DNA of 64,000 nucleotides, taken from positions 1,777,416 to 1,841,415 of the forward strand of contig CM060064.1 of assembly GCA_030533445.1 (NCBI GenBank). Direction: 5' to 3'. The position numbers and the translations under genes are program-made. The notes below the pieces were generated by a model. It worked only from the letters and a program-made list of their open reading frames with translations, did no database searches and was not told the DNA's origin. Origin of the DNA: Cyprinodon diabolis (lineage: Eukaryota; Chordata; Actinopteri; Cyprinodontiformes; Cyprinodontidae). Shown here piece by piece: positions 9,551 to 20,491 of this stretch (position 1 is the first letter of the stretch; each line of letters opens with the position of its first letter).

Positions 9551-10697
9551 GTCAAACGCGCCTCGCTAAACAGCTCAGAGCTTAGAGCTACGATACTTTT
9601 GACTCTTTTATAGACTAAAGTTTTTCCTGCAAGGAAATCTCTGGGTTAAGTTTTCACTCCTTTTCGTTCGGTTCACATTAATGGACCAAACCACTCAGGC
9701 GATATCAGTGACCAACTAAAAGCATGTAACTCTAGAATCATATGAATGCAGCAATTTTGACCGGAAAAAAAAATTATAGATTTCAAGAATAGTTTATTAA
9801 GTTAAAGAATTGTGCAACTGAAGTTATATTAATCTAAAAATTTCACACGGAAAGAATAGACAATTAGAAGAATTTTATTGATACAATTTAGTCTTTGGCG
9901 CTCAGACATCAGAAAGAAACATTGGTGCTGAATTTTGCTTTTATCTACATGAACAGGAGTAAAGAATAGGGCTGTTTACCCCCCCAGCCCTGAAACTGGT
10001 GGTGGAGTGGAGATAGATGAAGTTGGTCAGTCTGTAGACTGCTGGTTAGCAGATCCAGTGGACTGTGTGAGCTGATAGTTATGATTCACTAGGTGACCTG
10101 GAAGATGGAAGTCCAGTTGGGATAACACAGATCGCATGAACCCCTCCATGATGAGCAAGCATGAAGTGACAGTGGAGACGAAAAACTCCCCTTTGGGAAG
10201 AAACCTCTGGCTGAACCAGGCTCAACAAAGCGTCCGTCTGCCGGACCGGTTTAGATGAGACAGGGAATGCAGTACGAGTCCGGGAGGAATGACGCTCTGA
10301 TGAAGGGGAAGTCCGACATATCGTGACCACTGCCTGCGCTCTGGGTAGCAGACTGAAATGTGGATTTGGAAACCTTTTAAGATGAACTATGGATGCTGAT
10401 TGGCCCGTGACGGAGGTGGATTAGGGTAAGTTATCGTTTCTTTAGTTGAACTTTTGCCAAGGCTCCATTTAAAAGATATACAAAAAAAGAATAATTCTGT
10501 TTGTGCAAACAAAGACCACAGGGTTAGAATAAAAACAGCAATATCAGCTGGAGGTCTGCAACCCTTCAGCAGCTTCATGCGTGCATATCTCCCCCCACCT
10601 GAAGGGGGCCAAGGAGGCCTCTTCAAACAGAGCTGACCTTCCTGATGAGTCTACAGTATCTTGCCACAGCTTTAGATAAGCTGTTTTATTAAGATGA
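9551..10697. other. Intergenic sequence without a recognised gene
   Basis: AT-rich DNA with no coding signal. The only recognisable piece is the L2-type tail fragment at 10155-10330. Confidence 0.5.
10155..10330 (-). mobile_element. Diverged L2-type LINE 3' UTR fragment
   Basis: The segment contains GACAGTGGAGACGAAAAACT, then GGGAAGAAACCTCTGGCTGA and ACCAGGCTCA. This corresponds to the antisense of the fish L2 3'-end block AGG-TTC-TTCC...TTTTTCCTCTCCACTGTC. It differs clearly from the other copies here, so it represents a second, older subfamily. No coding sequence remains. Confidence 0.6.
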
Positions 10698-10698
10698 A

Positions 10699-10875
10699 GA
10701 GGTGGGTAGTAGTTAGTTACATTCAGTCAGTTACATTAACTTTATTAACAATTTGAAAAAAAATTACTTTTAGAAGTAGTTTTTCTGAGCCGTACCTCTT
10801 ACTTTTACATGAGTAATATTCTTGTAAAGTATCTCTACTCCTACTTTAGTAAAATCTCTGACTCCTCTCTCTTCT
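10699..10875. mobile_element. hAT element terminal fragment
   Basis: The left edge GAGGTGGGTAGTAGTTAG and the later CTTACTTTTACATGAGTAAT and CTCTACTCCTACTTTAGTA segments match a widespread fish hAT family that is rich in TACTTTTACTTGAGTA motifs. Only one end is seen, with no target duplication. Confidence 0.5.
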
Positions 10876-11189
10876 GCGAGTTTGAACTTTTCAAAAACTA
10901 GTTGAAATGAAACAGTTGATAGAGATAAAGACAGAGAGAGAGATAAAACAGCAATCAAAGTTCATCCCAGCGCCACAAAACGTGCATTTAGAAACCTAAT
11001 TGGAGTTTGCAACCACAATATGACAACTAGAATATCATTTTTGGGTACTCTAACCAGCTCTAGACAGATGGCTGATTTAAGCACTCAGTAAAGGAAGGTC
11101 TTTGGAGTGCAGCCCTTGGAGGTAGAGCCTACTTTGAACCTCCCTGTTAATGAAAAGTAGATAAACTGGATCATTATCTATACCTTAAA
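10876..11189. other. Intergenic sequence, nothing recognised
   Basis: AT-rich DNA. A short AG-rich run (GACAGAGAGAGAGATA) lies near 10930. No gene or repeat end was identified. Confidence 0.4.
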
Positions 11190-11960
11190 CTAATACATCA
11201 CGTGAATTAAACATTAATCAGTAAAAAAATAAAAACAATTTCCGTTGCGATCACTGACTCTGGGAGCGGCCATTTTTGCCCAAATATAGTAACCCCTCCC
11301 TTCTGCCATCTTCCAGCAGTGACGTCACGGTGCGGTTAGCCTAGCGCCATTCTCCCCGCTTTACAAGCTAAATCAATGGGAACTACTAGACACATCTGCA
11401 ATCAACAACAATTATTGAAGATTTCCAGAGGACTTCACCATTGAAATTCACCAGAGCTATAGTGAAACTGACAATGCCCACGTGCATGGCAGCTGGATGC
11501 TGGAATACATCGGGTAAAAGTGAAAAAAAGAGTTATTCCACCTTTCTGATTCCTGATCCTCCACGGACGGGTTGGTCGTTGGATCGCCAACTTGAAGAGG
11601 GAGGATTTGCCATCGAACTTCTGGCCAGAGAAAAAACCCGTAATATGTAGCCAACATTTGGAAGAAGAATGTTTTCAAGATGACTTGGATAATAGCGCGT
11701 TGTGACAAACACCAGATACAGCACTGGGACTTGATCAACAGCCGATACTGCACCGTGACGTCACTAACCAGTAGGTGGCAGTAGTGTTCTTTGACAAACA
11801 TGGATGCCTCCAGTAAAGCACATTCACATGAAAATTACTCTGAATTAAAAACACTTATTTATTGAACAGTGTGTAAAAATTTCATTTTTAATGTACTTTC
11901 AGAAGTTTGAATTTGAATGTGACTGGACTTTTTCTTTTAAAAGCATCAGCTTTTTGACTC
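11190..11960 (+). mobile_element. THAP-domain repeat, copy 1
   Basis: This repeat is about 90 percent identical by eye to 19690-20422. It contains a near-perfect 19-bp inverted repeat: AGTGACGTCACGGTGCGGT at 11318-11336, and its complement with one mismatch at 11747-11765. Homology between the copies extends beyond these on both sides. Each inner end holds the palindrome TGACGTCA. Between them lies a broken THAP-domain exon (11474-11704). THAP zinc fingers are DNA-binding domains of P-element-type transposases and of host THAP proteins. I infer a non-autonomous derivative of such an element. No transposase core is present. Confidence 0.6.
11474..11704 (+). pseudogene. THAP (C2CH) zinc-finger fragment, frameshifted
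   Basis: The frame opens MPTCMAAGCWNTS, the first two Cys of a THAP finger. After about 30 codons the ORF runs into a wrong frame. The following THAP sequence continues in another frame as WIANLKREDLPSNF and then VICSQHLEEECF, which supplies the third Cys and the His of C2CH. The break is near 11565-11585. The domain would be about 75 residues, close to normal THAP length (about 80-90). A stop follows immediately, so no further domain is encoded. The second copy (20003-20233) has the same break, so the frameshift predates their duplication. Confidence 0.7.
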
Positions 11961-12625
11961 CCATTTTGTTCAGGTGAAAATTGAGGTCTTTGTAACCATC
12001 TCCACATTAGCTTCCTGGATCTTCATTGTTGTGATGTGGAAGGGCTGCATCTGCACTTTGGTTTTCCTTTGGTTTCACTGGCGTCAGTCCACAGAGTTCT
12101 ACCTTTACGGTCTCTGTTTTGAATTACCCACAAAACTACAATTGGAGGCAAGGTGTCAAAGTTTCCTCACCTGTAAGTAGACTGTTTTGATTTGTGATGA
12201 CCCAACTGAACAATTCAATCCCTTTGTTTTTTTTAGTTCACCTTCAGCTGTGACCCACATCCAAACCCAGCAGAGGAACAGACAGGAGTTAGAAAACAGG
12301 CAGGGATCAGCTGGTTTTCACTCTGAGCTATCAGAGCTCATCAAAAGCAGCTCACGTTTCTGGATGGGAACAAAGTAAAACTAATTAAGTCAGCCTAACT
12401 ATAATTATTTATCTGCATTTTGTTCCCAACTCATCAAGTTTAAATGTGATTATAGGGGAGTTACTCAGAGGAGCTCCAGTTTTATAAATACAGATGTATA
12501 ATATGATTTTTTTTTGTATTTATCTTGATTCCATACTAACTTCGAGGAAACAGGAAAGAATAAAATGCCTGTAAATGTATTTTTTTTAAATTTTATAATC
12601 AGTTATTGTACGATCCACTTTTGGA
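11961..12625. other. Intergenic sequence, nothing recognised
   Basis: The two ORFs of 63-68 codons here have no recognisable domain and no splice context that I trust. The sequence is otherwise AT-rich. Confidence 0.4.
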
Positions 12626-12630
12626 CTATC

Positions 12631-13199
12631 TGTTGGGATCTGGAGATCTGCCACCTGTCTCCAGCAGAGAGCGCTATGGGTCTCCTGAGCTGGAGCCTCC
12701 CGCACACCTGATCATCAGCCCATCAGGAGACCTCCTACTTAAGCAGCGACCAGACCTGTCTTCAGCGCCGGAGTGTTGACCAGTTTTGGTTAGCGGAACC
12801 TGAGCCAAAGCTTGAACTTGTATTTCTGTCTGCTCTAGAGAGCAACCTGATCCTAACCAGTCTCTGTCTTCTCTGCTCATAGGAAAACCCGACTGAACTC
12901 AGTAGCTCTGGAGGAGATCAAGTTTGGAAACCTGCCTGCCTGCCCAAAGAAGCCAAACCTGAAGATCCTCAGTCTGAATCTCCCAGCTAGTTCTCAGGAG
13001 AGAACTAGGAGAACAACTCAAGGTCTGAACCTCGCTAGCCTGAAGCTAAGCTCTGTCGCTGCTGAACTCTCTGCTGGAACCACAGTCTCTGGGCCAGAAC
13101 CAGTGCTTAATTACTCTGTATTTAATAAACTGTTAAACTTTTACCCTGCTTCATGTGGTGTTCTGCATGTGGGTTTTATCACAGAGACCCATCATGACA
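12631..13199 (+). mobile_element. Solo LTR (Ty3/gypsy-type), family A copy 1
   Basis: The element starts TGTTGGGATC and ends ATCATGACA. It is flanked by a perfect 5-bp duplication CTATC at 12626-12630 and 13200-13204. Inside are a TATA-like CTACTTAAGCAG near 12736 and AATAAA at 13124-13129, the expected order for an LTR with promoter then polyadenylation signal. A second copy with a different 5-bp duplication lies at 40839-41469. No internal gag or pol is attached, so it is most simply a solo LTR left by recombination. Assignment to gypsy rests on LTR style and 5-bp duplication. Confidence 0.88.
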
Positions 13200-13447
13200 C
13201 TATCATCAATTCTTTTGACTGAGGGGTGGTACTCATGGTAAGACAAAATATCCAAAGGGGAGCAGATGTCAAAAAGGTTGGGAAACCTGGCGTAGAAGGT
13301 AAGCAGGAAGTGATTAAGTAATCAACGCTAAACAATGGATTCAGATCTTTACCTTCCATAAATCTCTTGCAGCCTTGGTTCTTCAAAATTAGCTGTTTTC
13401 GAGTCCATTCAGATCTTCTCAACGATGTTCTGCAGTAGAAGGCTTTC

Positions 13448-13850
13448 ATGTTCTTCCCACTGACATTTTTCAATCCGTCTTTTGCCTCTGGTGAGGGAGA
13501 CAGTGCTTTGCTAACACTGTGTTCAGTGGCAGGGAGTGGGGGGCTGCTGACCCTGAAAGAAGACATCTTCGGATGCTGGAAGGAATACTCTGAGGATCTC
13601 AGCAATCGGGCTGACATACCTTCCATGATGGAAGAAGAGACGGGGTGTTTGGGGCTGTATTCTTTCATCACCCAGGATGGTTACATACAGTAGGTGGTCT
13701 AAAAACTTCAGGGTGGCAAGGCTTCAGGGTTGGTGACATTCGCACTGAATACCTAAGCTCTCTGAATGTTGTTGAGCTGTAATGGCTGTCACGCCTCTTT
13801 AACATCACGTGGAGGTCAGGGACCTTACCACTGGACTGGCCGACTCGGGT
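13448..13850 (+). pseudogene. RTE/Rex-type LINE reverse-transcriptase fragment
   Basis: The frame reads GGLLTLKEDIFGCWKEYSED and then LSNRADIPSM. This matches the linker before the RT domain of a common fish LINE family, where a G-WKEYFEDLLN-type motif precedes the first RT block. Further on (about 13725-13830), in the plus strand, GDIRTEYLSSLNVVEL, a stop, then WLSRLF-ITWRSGTLPLDW can be read. This corresponds to the following RT segment (family form IRPEYLK-LDVVGLSWLTRLCN). The catalytic palm is absent. At least one stop and frame changes are present, so it is a dead fragment. Confidence 0.6.
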
Positions 13851-14249
13851 AATTGAAAACAGCATGAAAACAACGTGGGCTACATTAATAATTGTCAATC
13901 CTTATGGGGAAAGCCTGGTCTGATTCGGAGAGACGGCAGCCATCCCATTTTGGATGGTGCAGCTCTTCTTTCTAGGAATCTGGCCACATTTATTAGTCCT
14001 CCAAAACCCTGACCACCCAGGATGCAGACCAGGAAGCAGAGTCCTAGTTTAACAGACCTCTCTGCAGCTTCTCTACTGTTACCCACTCTTTACTCCATCC
14101 AGACAGTGTCTTGCCCACAACCAAAATAATAGGTATCAAATAAATGAATATAAATAAATTTAGAAAAGACTTGAGAAGGAGTAAATCATGACAATAAAAT
14201 AAAGATAAAAATAAATCCAATTAGGGAACTTTTTAAATGATTAAATTTG
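13851..14249. other. Intergenic sequence, nothing recognised
   Basis: No gene. The minus-strand ORF of 63 codons here has no domain. Confidence 0.4.
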
Positions 14250-16308
14250 GTTTATGTAACATCTCTTCAGAGAGTGTGTTAGTCAATGACTAGATTTGTG
14301 AAAATCACATTGATTTATGTTGCCTTACAGAAACTTGGCTGCAGCAAGAGGATTATGTGAACATAAATGAGGTTATTTAAATTTTCACATACCTAGAAGT
14401 TCTGGGCGAGGAGGAGGAGTAGCAACAATCTTTCAGTCTGACTTACTGATTACTCAAAAGGCAGTTAATAATTACAACTCATTGAACATTTTGAACATTT
14501 TCCCTTAGTTTTTTCCGCATCCAAATTGCAAAGCCAGAAAAAATCTTCTTCTTGTAACTTTGTATCGTCCACCAGGTCCTTACCCTGAATTTTTAGATGA
14601 GTTTTCAGAGGACCTTTCTGATTTGGTGTTGAATACTGACGGGGTTTTCATAGTGGGTCTATCTTAGAAGCTGTTGGCTTTGTTCAAAATGTGAATAGTC
14701 CCACACATTCTCATCTTCACACTTTGGACCTTGTGTTGACATATAACATTGAATATGAAGAAATAACAGTATTTCTCTTACAAGCCTATCCTCTCTGAAC
14801 ACTTTTTAATTACTTTCAGTATTACTTTATCAGAGTTCTCCTCCCCCAAAAGAAGGTTTCACTGTAGCAGATCATTATAAGATAATGCATTTACAATTTT
14901 TAAAGAAACTGCTTCACTTTCTCTCTCCTCTGTGTCGCTGAGCAGTGCTGCAGAGTGCAAAAGTTAAGCTTGTTCCCCTTCACAGGTTGATGATTTTGTT
15001 GATGGGGTTGCTAGTTCTCTGTGTACTGCCTCAGACAACGCAGCTCCTTTGTAAAGAAAAACTTTATTAAATAGGAAGCTGGCTTCCTATTTTTAAATTT
15101 TTTAATGTAGAGCTGCGCACACTCTCAACCACAAAGCTCGAAAACTGGACAGAAAATTGCGCTCTAAATGTCTACAGGAATCCTTTCTAGTAAAAGGTAA
15201 AATAACAGCTTATTTTTCCTCATTAATAGAGGAGAATAAGAATAATCCTAGATATCTTTTTAATACAGTTGCCAAACTCACCCAGAGCCATAGCTCTGTT
15301 GAACCATCCATCCCACCTGCTCTTAGCAGCAATGATTTTATGGGATTCTTTATAAATAAGATTGATCTTATTAAAAATAAGATCATAAGCACTCCTCTAT
15401 CCGCGATTGTACCTGACGTAGTCATGGAATCTGAACCGGGTTTAGACTGCTTTGATCCAGTTGAACTTTCTGAATTAGCAAAATTATTGTCTTCATCTAA
15501 GCCTTCAACTTGTATGTTAGATCCAGTTCCAACCAGGTTATTTAAGGAGGTATTCCCTTTGATCTCCTCCTCCATTTTAGATGTGATTAATCTATCTCTG
15601 TTACAGGGATATGTACCTAAAGCTTTTAAGGTTGCTGGAATTAAACCTCTGCTTAAGAAACCGTCTCTTGACCAAGATGACTTGGTCAATTATAGACCTA
15701 TATCCAATCTTCCTTTCTGATCTAAAACTCTTGAGAAAGTAGTTGCAAAACAAGTGTGCGATCACTTACACCATAATGAACTTTTTGAAGAGTTTCAGTC
15801 TGGCTTTAGAGCTCATCATAGCACTGAAACCCAATCGGTAGAGTTATTAGACAGCCTGGGATTAATTTCCACTGTTCTGCTGATGATACCCAGCTATATC
15901 TGTCTACAATCCAGATGAAGCTAACCCATTACATAGATTACAGGCATGTCTGAAGACATAGAAACCTGGATGACTCTTAACTTTCTGCTTCTGAATGCAG
16001 ACAAAACAGAAGTTATAGTCTTTGGACCAGAGTCTCTGAAAAAGAAGCTGATTAGCCAGTCACTTCATTTGGATGGGATTAAACTGATTTCAGATAATAA
16101 AGTAAAAAAATCTTGGTGTTTTTGATCAGGACCTGTCATTTAAATCCCAGATCAAAGAGGTTTCTAGAATTTCCTTCTTTCATCTGAGGAATATTGCAAA
16201 AATGAGAAATCTCCTGTCCAGGGGTGATGCTGAGAAACTAGTCCATGCATTTGTTACTTCAAGGCTGGACTATTGTAATTCTTTACTATCAGGAAGTCCA
16301 CAAACTGG
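14250..16308 (+). mobile_element. L2-clade LINE, long but internally deleted copy
   Basis: This is the longest L2 copy in the window. The endonuclease region is decayed: around 14310-14345 CENHIDLCCLTETWLQQED can be read, and near 14585 PEFLDEFSEDLSDLV. The segment with the catalytic DFN motif is deleted at about 14665. The RT entry region is open at 15157-15720. After a stop, LEKVVAKQVCDHLHHNELFE and FQSGFRAHHSTET are readable, then most of the palm is deleted up to a SADD-type box at 15876-15887. The C-terminal domain runs to RLDYCNSLLSGSPQT near 16305, where homology stops abruptly without the normal 3' UTR. It is non-functional. Confidence 0.88.
15157..15720 (+). pseudogene. L2 ORF2 segment, reverse-transcriptase N-terminal region
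   Basis: A 187-codon open frame. It begins in the linker after the endonuclease, passes through NNPRYLFNTVAKLTQ and a LDPVPTRLFKEVFP block, and ends in NYRPISNLPF, the first conserved RT block of the L2/CR1 group. A TGA follows where SKILEK-type sequence should continue, and the downstream sequence is still in the same frame. The ATG chosen by ORF calling is not a real start, because the protein continues upstream in related elements. Confidence 0.8.
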
Positions 16309-16652
16309 TCGGGGTTAGGCTAAATCCGAATTCAATTCCTCAAAGACGGGTGTGGTGCCCCTGGGAACCCCATCCCCACAGACAAACAGCGCTGCAGGCG
16401 CTAATAAGACCAAAACAAACCAATAAGTAGAATCAGTACAAGGAAAGAATATTGGAAAAATAACTATTAAAAAGAAAACAATTGGAAAAAAACTGTTGCA
16501 GACAACTCTTCCATTCACTATTAGACTCGCCACATTCAGCCTCACTGCTACCAACACATTCCCAGCATGCAATGCAGAAAGAAGGAAAGTCTAGTATTGT
16601 AACACAGTTTTGATGTTATCCTACTAAATTATTTTAGATATAAGTTCAACTG
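16309..16652. other. Intergenic sequence, nothing recognised
   Basis: AT-rich segment with an A-rich run near 16460. It joins the broken end of the L2 element directly. The ORFs of 61 and 85 codons on opposite strands overlap and have no domain. Confidence 0.4.
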
Positions 16653-16783
16653 AGTACCCGGAGAGAACTCACGCATGCTCAGGGACATGCAGACTACATG
16701 CAGAAAGACCCCCATTAGGGAATCGCACCCAAAATCTTATAGCTGCAAGGCAGCAGTGGTACCCACCGCGCCACCATGCAGCC
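16653..16783 (-). mobile_element. tRNA-like SINE or SINE-derived repeat
   Basis: On the minus strand the sequence begins GGCTGCATGGTGGCGCGGTG, containing an A-box-like TGGCGCGGTGGG at 16762-16773. It then has a B-box-like GGGTGCGATTCCC at 16718-16730, spaced as in tRNA-derived RNA polymerase III promoters. The tail ends CTCTCCGGGTACTC. It matches a repeat I know as widespread in fish genomes. No poly-A or LINE-type tail was identified. Confidence 0.55.
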
Positions 16784-16996
16784 AATAATGTCCTACTTAT
16801 TGTTTTATATCAAACCTATATTTGTATTCTACTCTGTTTGCAATATGTGAAGCACGTTGTTTTTACCTGTTGTATTAATATAGTTTACTAACTCACTAGA
16901 AAATGGTCAGAACTACAACTTCACTTTTTGTTAATCCTGGTGGGAACGCAGCATAGTGAACTAAAGTGCTTGATTAGGTTGATACTGTATCGGCGC

Positions 16997-17742
16997 CAGG
17001 GTGGATTTACCATTAGGCAATACTAGGCAGTTTCCTAGGGCCCCAAGTTCGTGGGGGCCTCATAAAGCTCTGTTTACATGTATGGTTAATACAACTATTA
17101 CTTATTTATGCACATTAATGATGTTTTTGATAAAAATCCTTTGGCTAAAATGCCATCAGAACGCTGATAATATTAAGTGTGTCTCAGCCCCCCCCCCTTC
17201 AGTGTCCACCATATTGGATCAGTCCATTTGCTGCACATGTTCAGAAAGGTCCAAACAGACAGCAGCAAACCATTTGAAAACAAACCATGCAAAGAGCAGT
17301 GTTGCCAACTTAGCGCTTTAGTCGCTATATTTAGCCACTTTTCAGACCCCTCTAGCACTTTGATTTCTAAAAAGCTCCTAGCGCCAAATCTAGAGACTTT
17401 TTTCTGCTACTGGAGACTTTGGAGACAACATCTAAAAGCAGCGAACTCTGCTCTCCAGAGCAAGTAGATTGGTAACCCCGCCTCCTGCTCTCCTCTATCT
17501 TGTCTGCTGTCATGATTCATGCAGCTATTATTTCATCCAAATGAAAAATGGAGAACAGATAAGCAGATCATGGCTTGTCTACAGTGAAAAGAAGGACTGG
17601 GTTATTTACTTTGGCCGTCGCCTTTTGTTCTATTAACATTTCTCTATCTGTAGAATGGGCCTGTTCTATGTGTTGTCTTCTCCATTCAGAGGGGCCCCTG
17701 CCTGTCTTTGCCTAGGGCCCCACATATCCTAATTCCGCCCCT
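16997..17742. mobile_element. hAT-like non-autonomous element with AGGGGCGGA-type TIRs
   Basis: The left end CAGGGTGGATTT and the right end, complement of AGGGGCGGAATT, form imperfect TIRs. Both subterminal regions contain CCTAGGGCCCC. Flanks TATCGGCG (16988-16995) and TATCAGCA (17743-17750) agree at 6 of 8 positions, consistent with an old 8-bp duplication. A further repeat beginning CAGTGTTGCCAACTTAGCG near 17294 lies inside. A fragment of the same family is at 19187-19305 in reverse. No transposase is encoded. Confidence 0.65.
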
Positions 17743-19186
17743 TATCAGCAGATTGTGTTGAGTCAAACTGTGTCCTAAAGTTTACTTCCTGCACCAGCAT
17801 ACTGTCATGTTAGAGCAGAAAGAGGCTCCACAAAATCTCCCAGTGACCACAGTGCATTAAGCCTTGTAGTTTTTTCCTGGAATTTGCAAACCCAGACCTG
17901 CTTCTCTAACCACTGAAAGAAAAGGAGTAAATTATGGCTCAAAGAAATGTTTCCCCATATGCAGAGTGATGGTGTGGTTGGGTTATTACAGCAGGAGGAG
18001 ATGGGGTGTTCAGACGGGCTTGAGGGAGTTCTGGGTCATAACAGGTGAACTATTCTATGAAACCTTCAGTCTCTGAGAACAGCTCAAAATAGAACTAAAT
18101 TGTCTCTTTTATTCCATTTATTATTTTAGACAACAGCACTCCTTTGTGTGAGAGATAACTGCTGCTTTTCCCACATAATGCAGCCACTTTACTGCATGAT
18201 TTGTTTTTTAGAAATATATTATTATGGCTCTCTCACTGTTTACTGGCAGAAATAAGACAGTGGCTCCGTAATTCAATGTAGAGACAATTACTGTGTATCT
18301 TCTGCACAAAAAGAATAATTACTTTCTATCTAATCTGTACGAGAACCCTAAGTATACCCAGCGATATGCAAATTAGGACTATGTGCTTCTCTGCTATTTG
18401 TCTGATTTTACCCCTTCATTTTTTAAAGGTTTGGAAAGTGTTTTTCTCTAGTTTATTTTTTTCTGCTGGATTATCTTTAGTACTCATCAAATCAAATCTA
18501 TAAAGGACAGTTGGAAAAAAAAGATACCTCTGCTTCTGGTTCAATCATCCTACAGAGTATCTTATTTTAAAGAAAAGAGCTGATGAAAAGGAAAAAGTGA
18601 CTCATTCGCATTTGAAAGTAAAAGGAAAGGCTGAGAGAAGAATTACATTTTCATTTCTTAACTGACTAAATCAGCATCCATGTGACCTTTGTGTCTTTAA
18701 GCTAAGTGGTCGACATGCTCAACCTTGAGTCAAATTTCAGTTCAAGTTAAATCTTTAATAACATCTATATAAAATAAATAAAATACAAAATAGATATAAA
18801 AGCCATTGGAACATGTACCATCCATATCCAGATATGTTGGTGTTTACAGTGTTTATTTGAGGTAAACTAACGTTTCTTCCTGCTGCTGTACTCATGTTTC
18901 TGTCTTCAGGTAGTGTTGAAGGTTAATTTATTTTAATTTTATTTTCTGTATTAAATAACTGTTACAGCTGTTCATTTCTATATCTGTTCACTCTTCTGTG
19001 TGGGTCAGCCAACATGGACATTCTTATGCTGACATATGGCGGCCAGAGTGACTCCAGCATCATCCTACATGTGTGAGGAGACCAAGAAGCCTAACACTTA
19101 AGATAAAAAGGGAAAGATGGCAGAAACTCTCTGCCTTTCAGTGGCGTTCCTCCCCTGAAATGGCAGAAGGCATAAGGGCCTAATCA
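17743..19186. other. Single-copy intergenic block
   Basis: No gene and no recognised transposon over about 1.4 kb. Segments near 18150-18370 and 18960-19080 are less AT-biased, lack repeats and could be conserved non-coding elements. That is composition-based inference only. Confidence 0.4.
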
Positions 19187-19305
19187 AGGGCGGATTTAAT
19201 AAATTTGGGGCCCTAGGCAAAGACAGGCAGGGGGCCCTCTGAATGGAGAAGACAACACATAAAACAGCCCCATTCTCCAGATGTAGAAATGTTAATAGAA
19301 TAGAC
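19187..19305. mobile_element. Fragment of the 16997-17742 TIR element, reversed
   Basis: The segment starts AAGGGCGGATTTAATAAATT and continues GGGGCCCTAGGCAAAGACAG and GAATGGAGAAGACAACACAT. This is the complement of the right end of the element at 16997-17742. Homology stops near 19305. Confidence 0.7.
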
Positions 19306-19689
19306 ATCCATTATCTGTTCTAGGTTGTGTCCCTCTCTTCTTGTCCCTTTTCTTCTTGTTTTCCTCTCTATGTTTTGTACTCAGCTGACTTTTCATGCTG
19401 TCTCTAAAGGAATGAAAGATTTTTTCTGTCAGTGATCTTTGCAAAGAAACGAAACGTAGCGGGGTTATCATAAGACCACAGGCTAAGTCCCAGAATCCAG
19501 CTCCCTGCAGGCTCCTGGATTGATTAAACCAATTATGCTAAAAATAATAATAATAAAAAATAAATACTATAAATAGGATAATTTAAAGACCAAAGGGAAA
19601 CGAAAGCCAAAAGAAAATATGTGTATAATCCAAGCAGAAAACTTGTTAAAGTAAAAAAGTCCAGTCAGCCAGAAATAATATATTGAATC
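19306..19689. other. Intergenic sequence, nothing recognised
   Basis: AT-rich DNA with short AATAATAATAAA runs near 19543. No gene or element end seen. Confidence 0.4.
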
Positions 19690-20422
19690 ATTATTTATAC
19701 CTAAAATGAACACATTTGCGGTGATTTAATGAATTTAGCTTTAATGAGTAATAAATTAAAACAATAATTTTCGTCGTGATCACTGAGTCTGGGAGCATCC
19801 ATTTTTGCCCAAATATAGTAGCCCCTCCCTCCTGCCATCTTCCAGCAGTGACGTCACGGTGCGGTAAGCCTAGCGCCATTCTCCCCGCTTTACAAGCTAA
19901 ATCAATGGGAACTACTAGACACATCTGCAATCAACAACAATTATTGAAGATTTCCAGAGGACTTCACCATTGAAATTCACCAGAGCTATAGTGAAACTAA
20001 CAATGCCCACGTGCATGGCAGCTGGATGCTGGAATACATCGGGGAAAAGTGAAAAAAAGAGTTATTCCACCTTTCTGATTCCTGATCCTCCACGGACGGG
20101 TTGGTCGTTGGATCGCCAACTTGAAGAGGGAGGATTTGCCATCGAACTTCTGGCCAGAGAAAAAACCCGTAATATGTAGCCAACATTTGGAAGAAGAATG
20201 TTTTCAAGATGACTTGGATAATAGCGCGTTGTGACAAACACCAGATACAGCACTGGGACGTCACTAACCAGTAGGTGGCAGTAGTGTTCTTTGACAAACA
20301 TGGATGCCTCCAGTAAAGCACATTCACATGGAAATGACTCTGAATTAAAAACACTGATCATTTATTGAACAGGATGGAATAATTTCAGGTTTAAAGAACT
20401 TTCAGAATTTTGAATTCTGAAA
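19690..20422 (+). mobile_element. THAP-domain repeat, copy 2 (left part; interrupted)
   Basis: This is nearly identical to 11190-11960, including the left inverted repeat AGTGACGTCACGGTGCGGT at about 19846-19864. The right inverted repeat is damaged: about 26 bp present in copy 1 (around 11731-11756) are missing here, leaving GGGACGTCACTAACC. The repeat is split at 20422 by the solo LTR. Its continuation resumes at 27614 with TGAATATGAGCTGACTTTTC, which matches copy 1 near 11914-11935. This shows the LTR arrived after the repeat. Confidence 0.65.
20003..20233 (+). pseudogene. THAP (C2CH) zinc-finger fragment, second copy
   Basis: It carries the same MPTCMAAGCWNTS opening, the same frame break and the same out-of-frame VICSQHLEEECF segment as 11474-11704. 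The two copies differ by only a few bases in this region. It ends at the same stop codon and is not a functional gene. Confidence 0.68.
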
Positions 20423-20491
20423 TGTCATGATCGGTTTAAGGAATCCGACCCACATGCAGAGAAACCACTCAGAGAACACAGGGAAAAGTTT
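20423..20491 (-). mobile_element. Solo LTR family B copy 1, left part (interrupted by L1)
   Basis: It starts TGTCATGATCGG and matches the first 70 bp of the intact family B LTR at 50653. The LTR resumes at 26949. Its final 16 bp (20476-20491) form one copy of the L1 target-site duplication. The LTR's own flanks TGAAA (20418-20422) and TGAAT (27614-27618) match at 4 of 5 positions. Orientation is taken from the complementary AATAAA and promoter-like signals in family B. Confidence 0.82.

Noticed and set aside
13192..13671. 159-codon minus-strand ORF
   Set aside because: It is antisense to the plus-strand LINE fragment with recognisable RT-linker motifs and starts in the LTR flank.
16653..16783. 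Functional tRNA gene
   Set aside because: A and B boxes are only tRNA-like. The sequence cannot form a full cloverleaf by eye and fits a SINE better.
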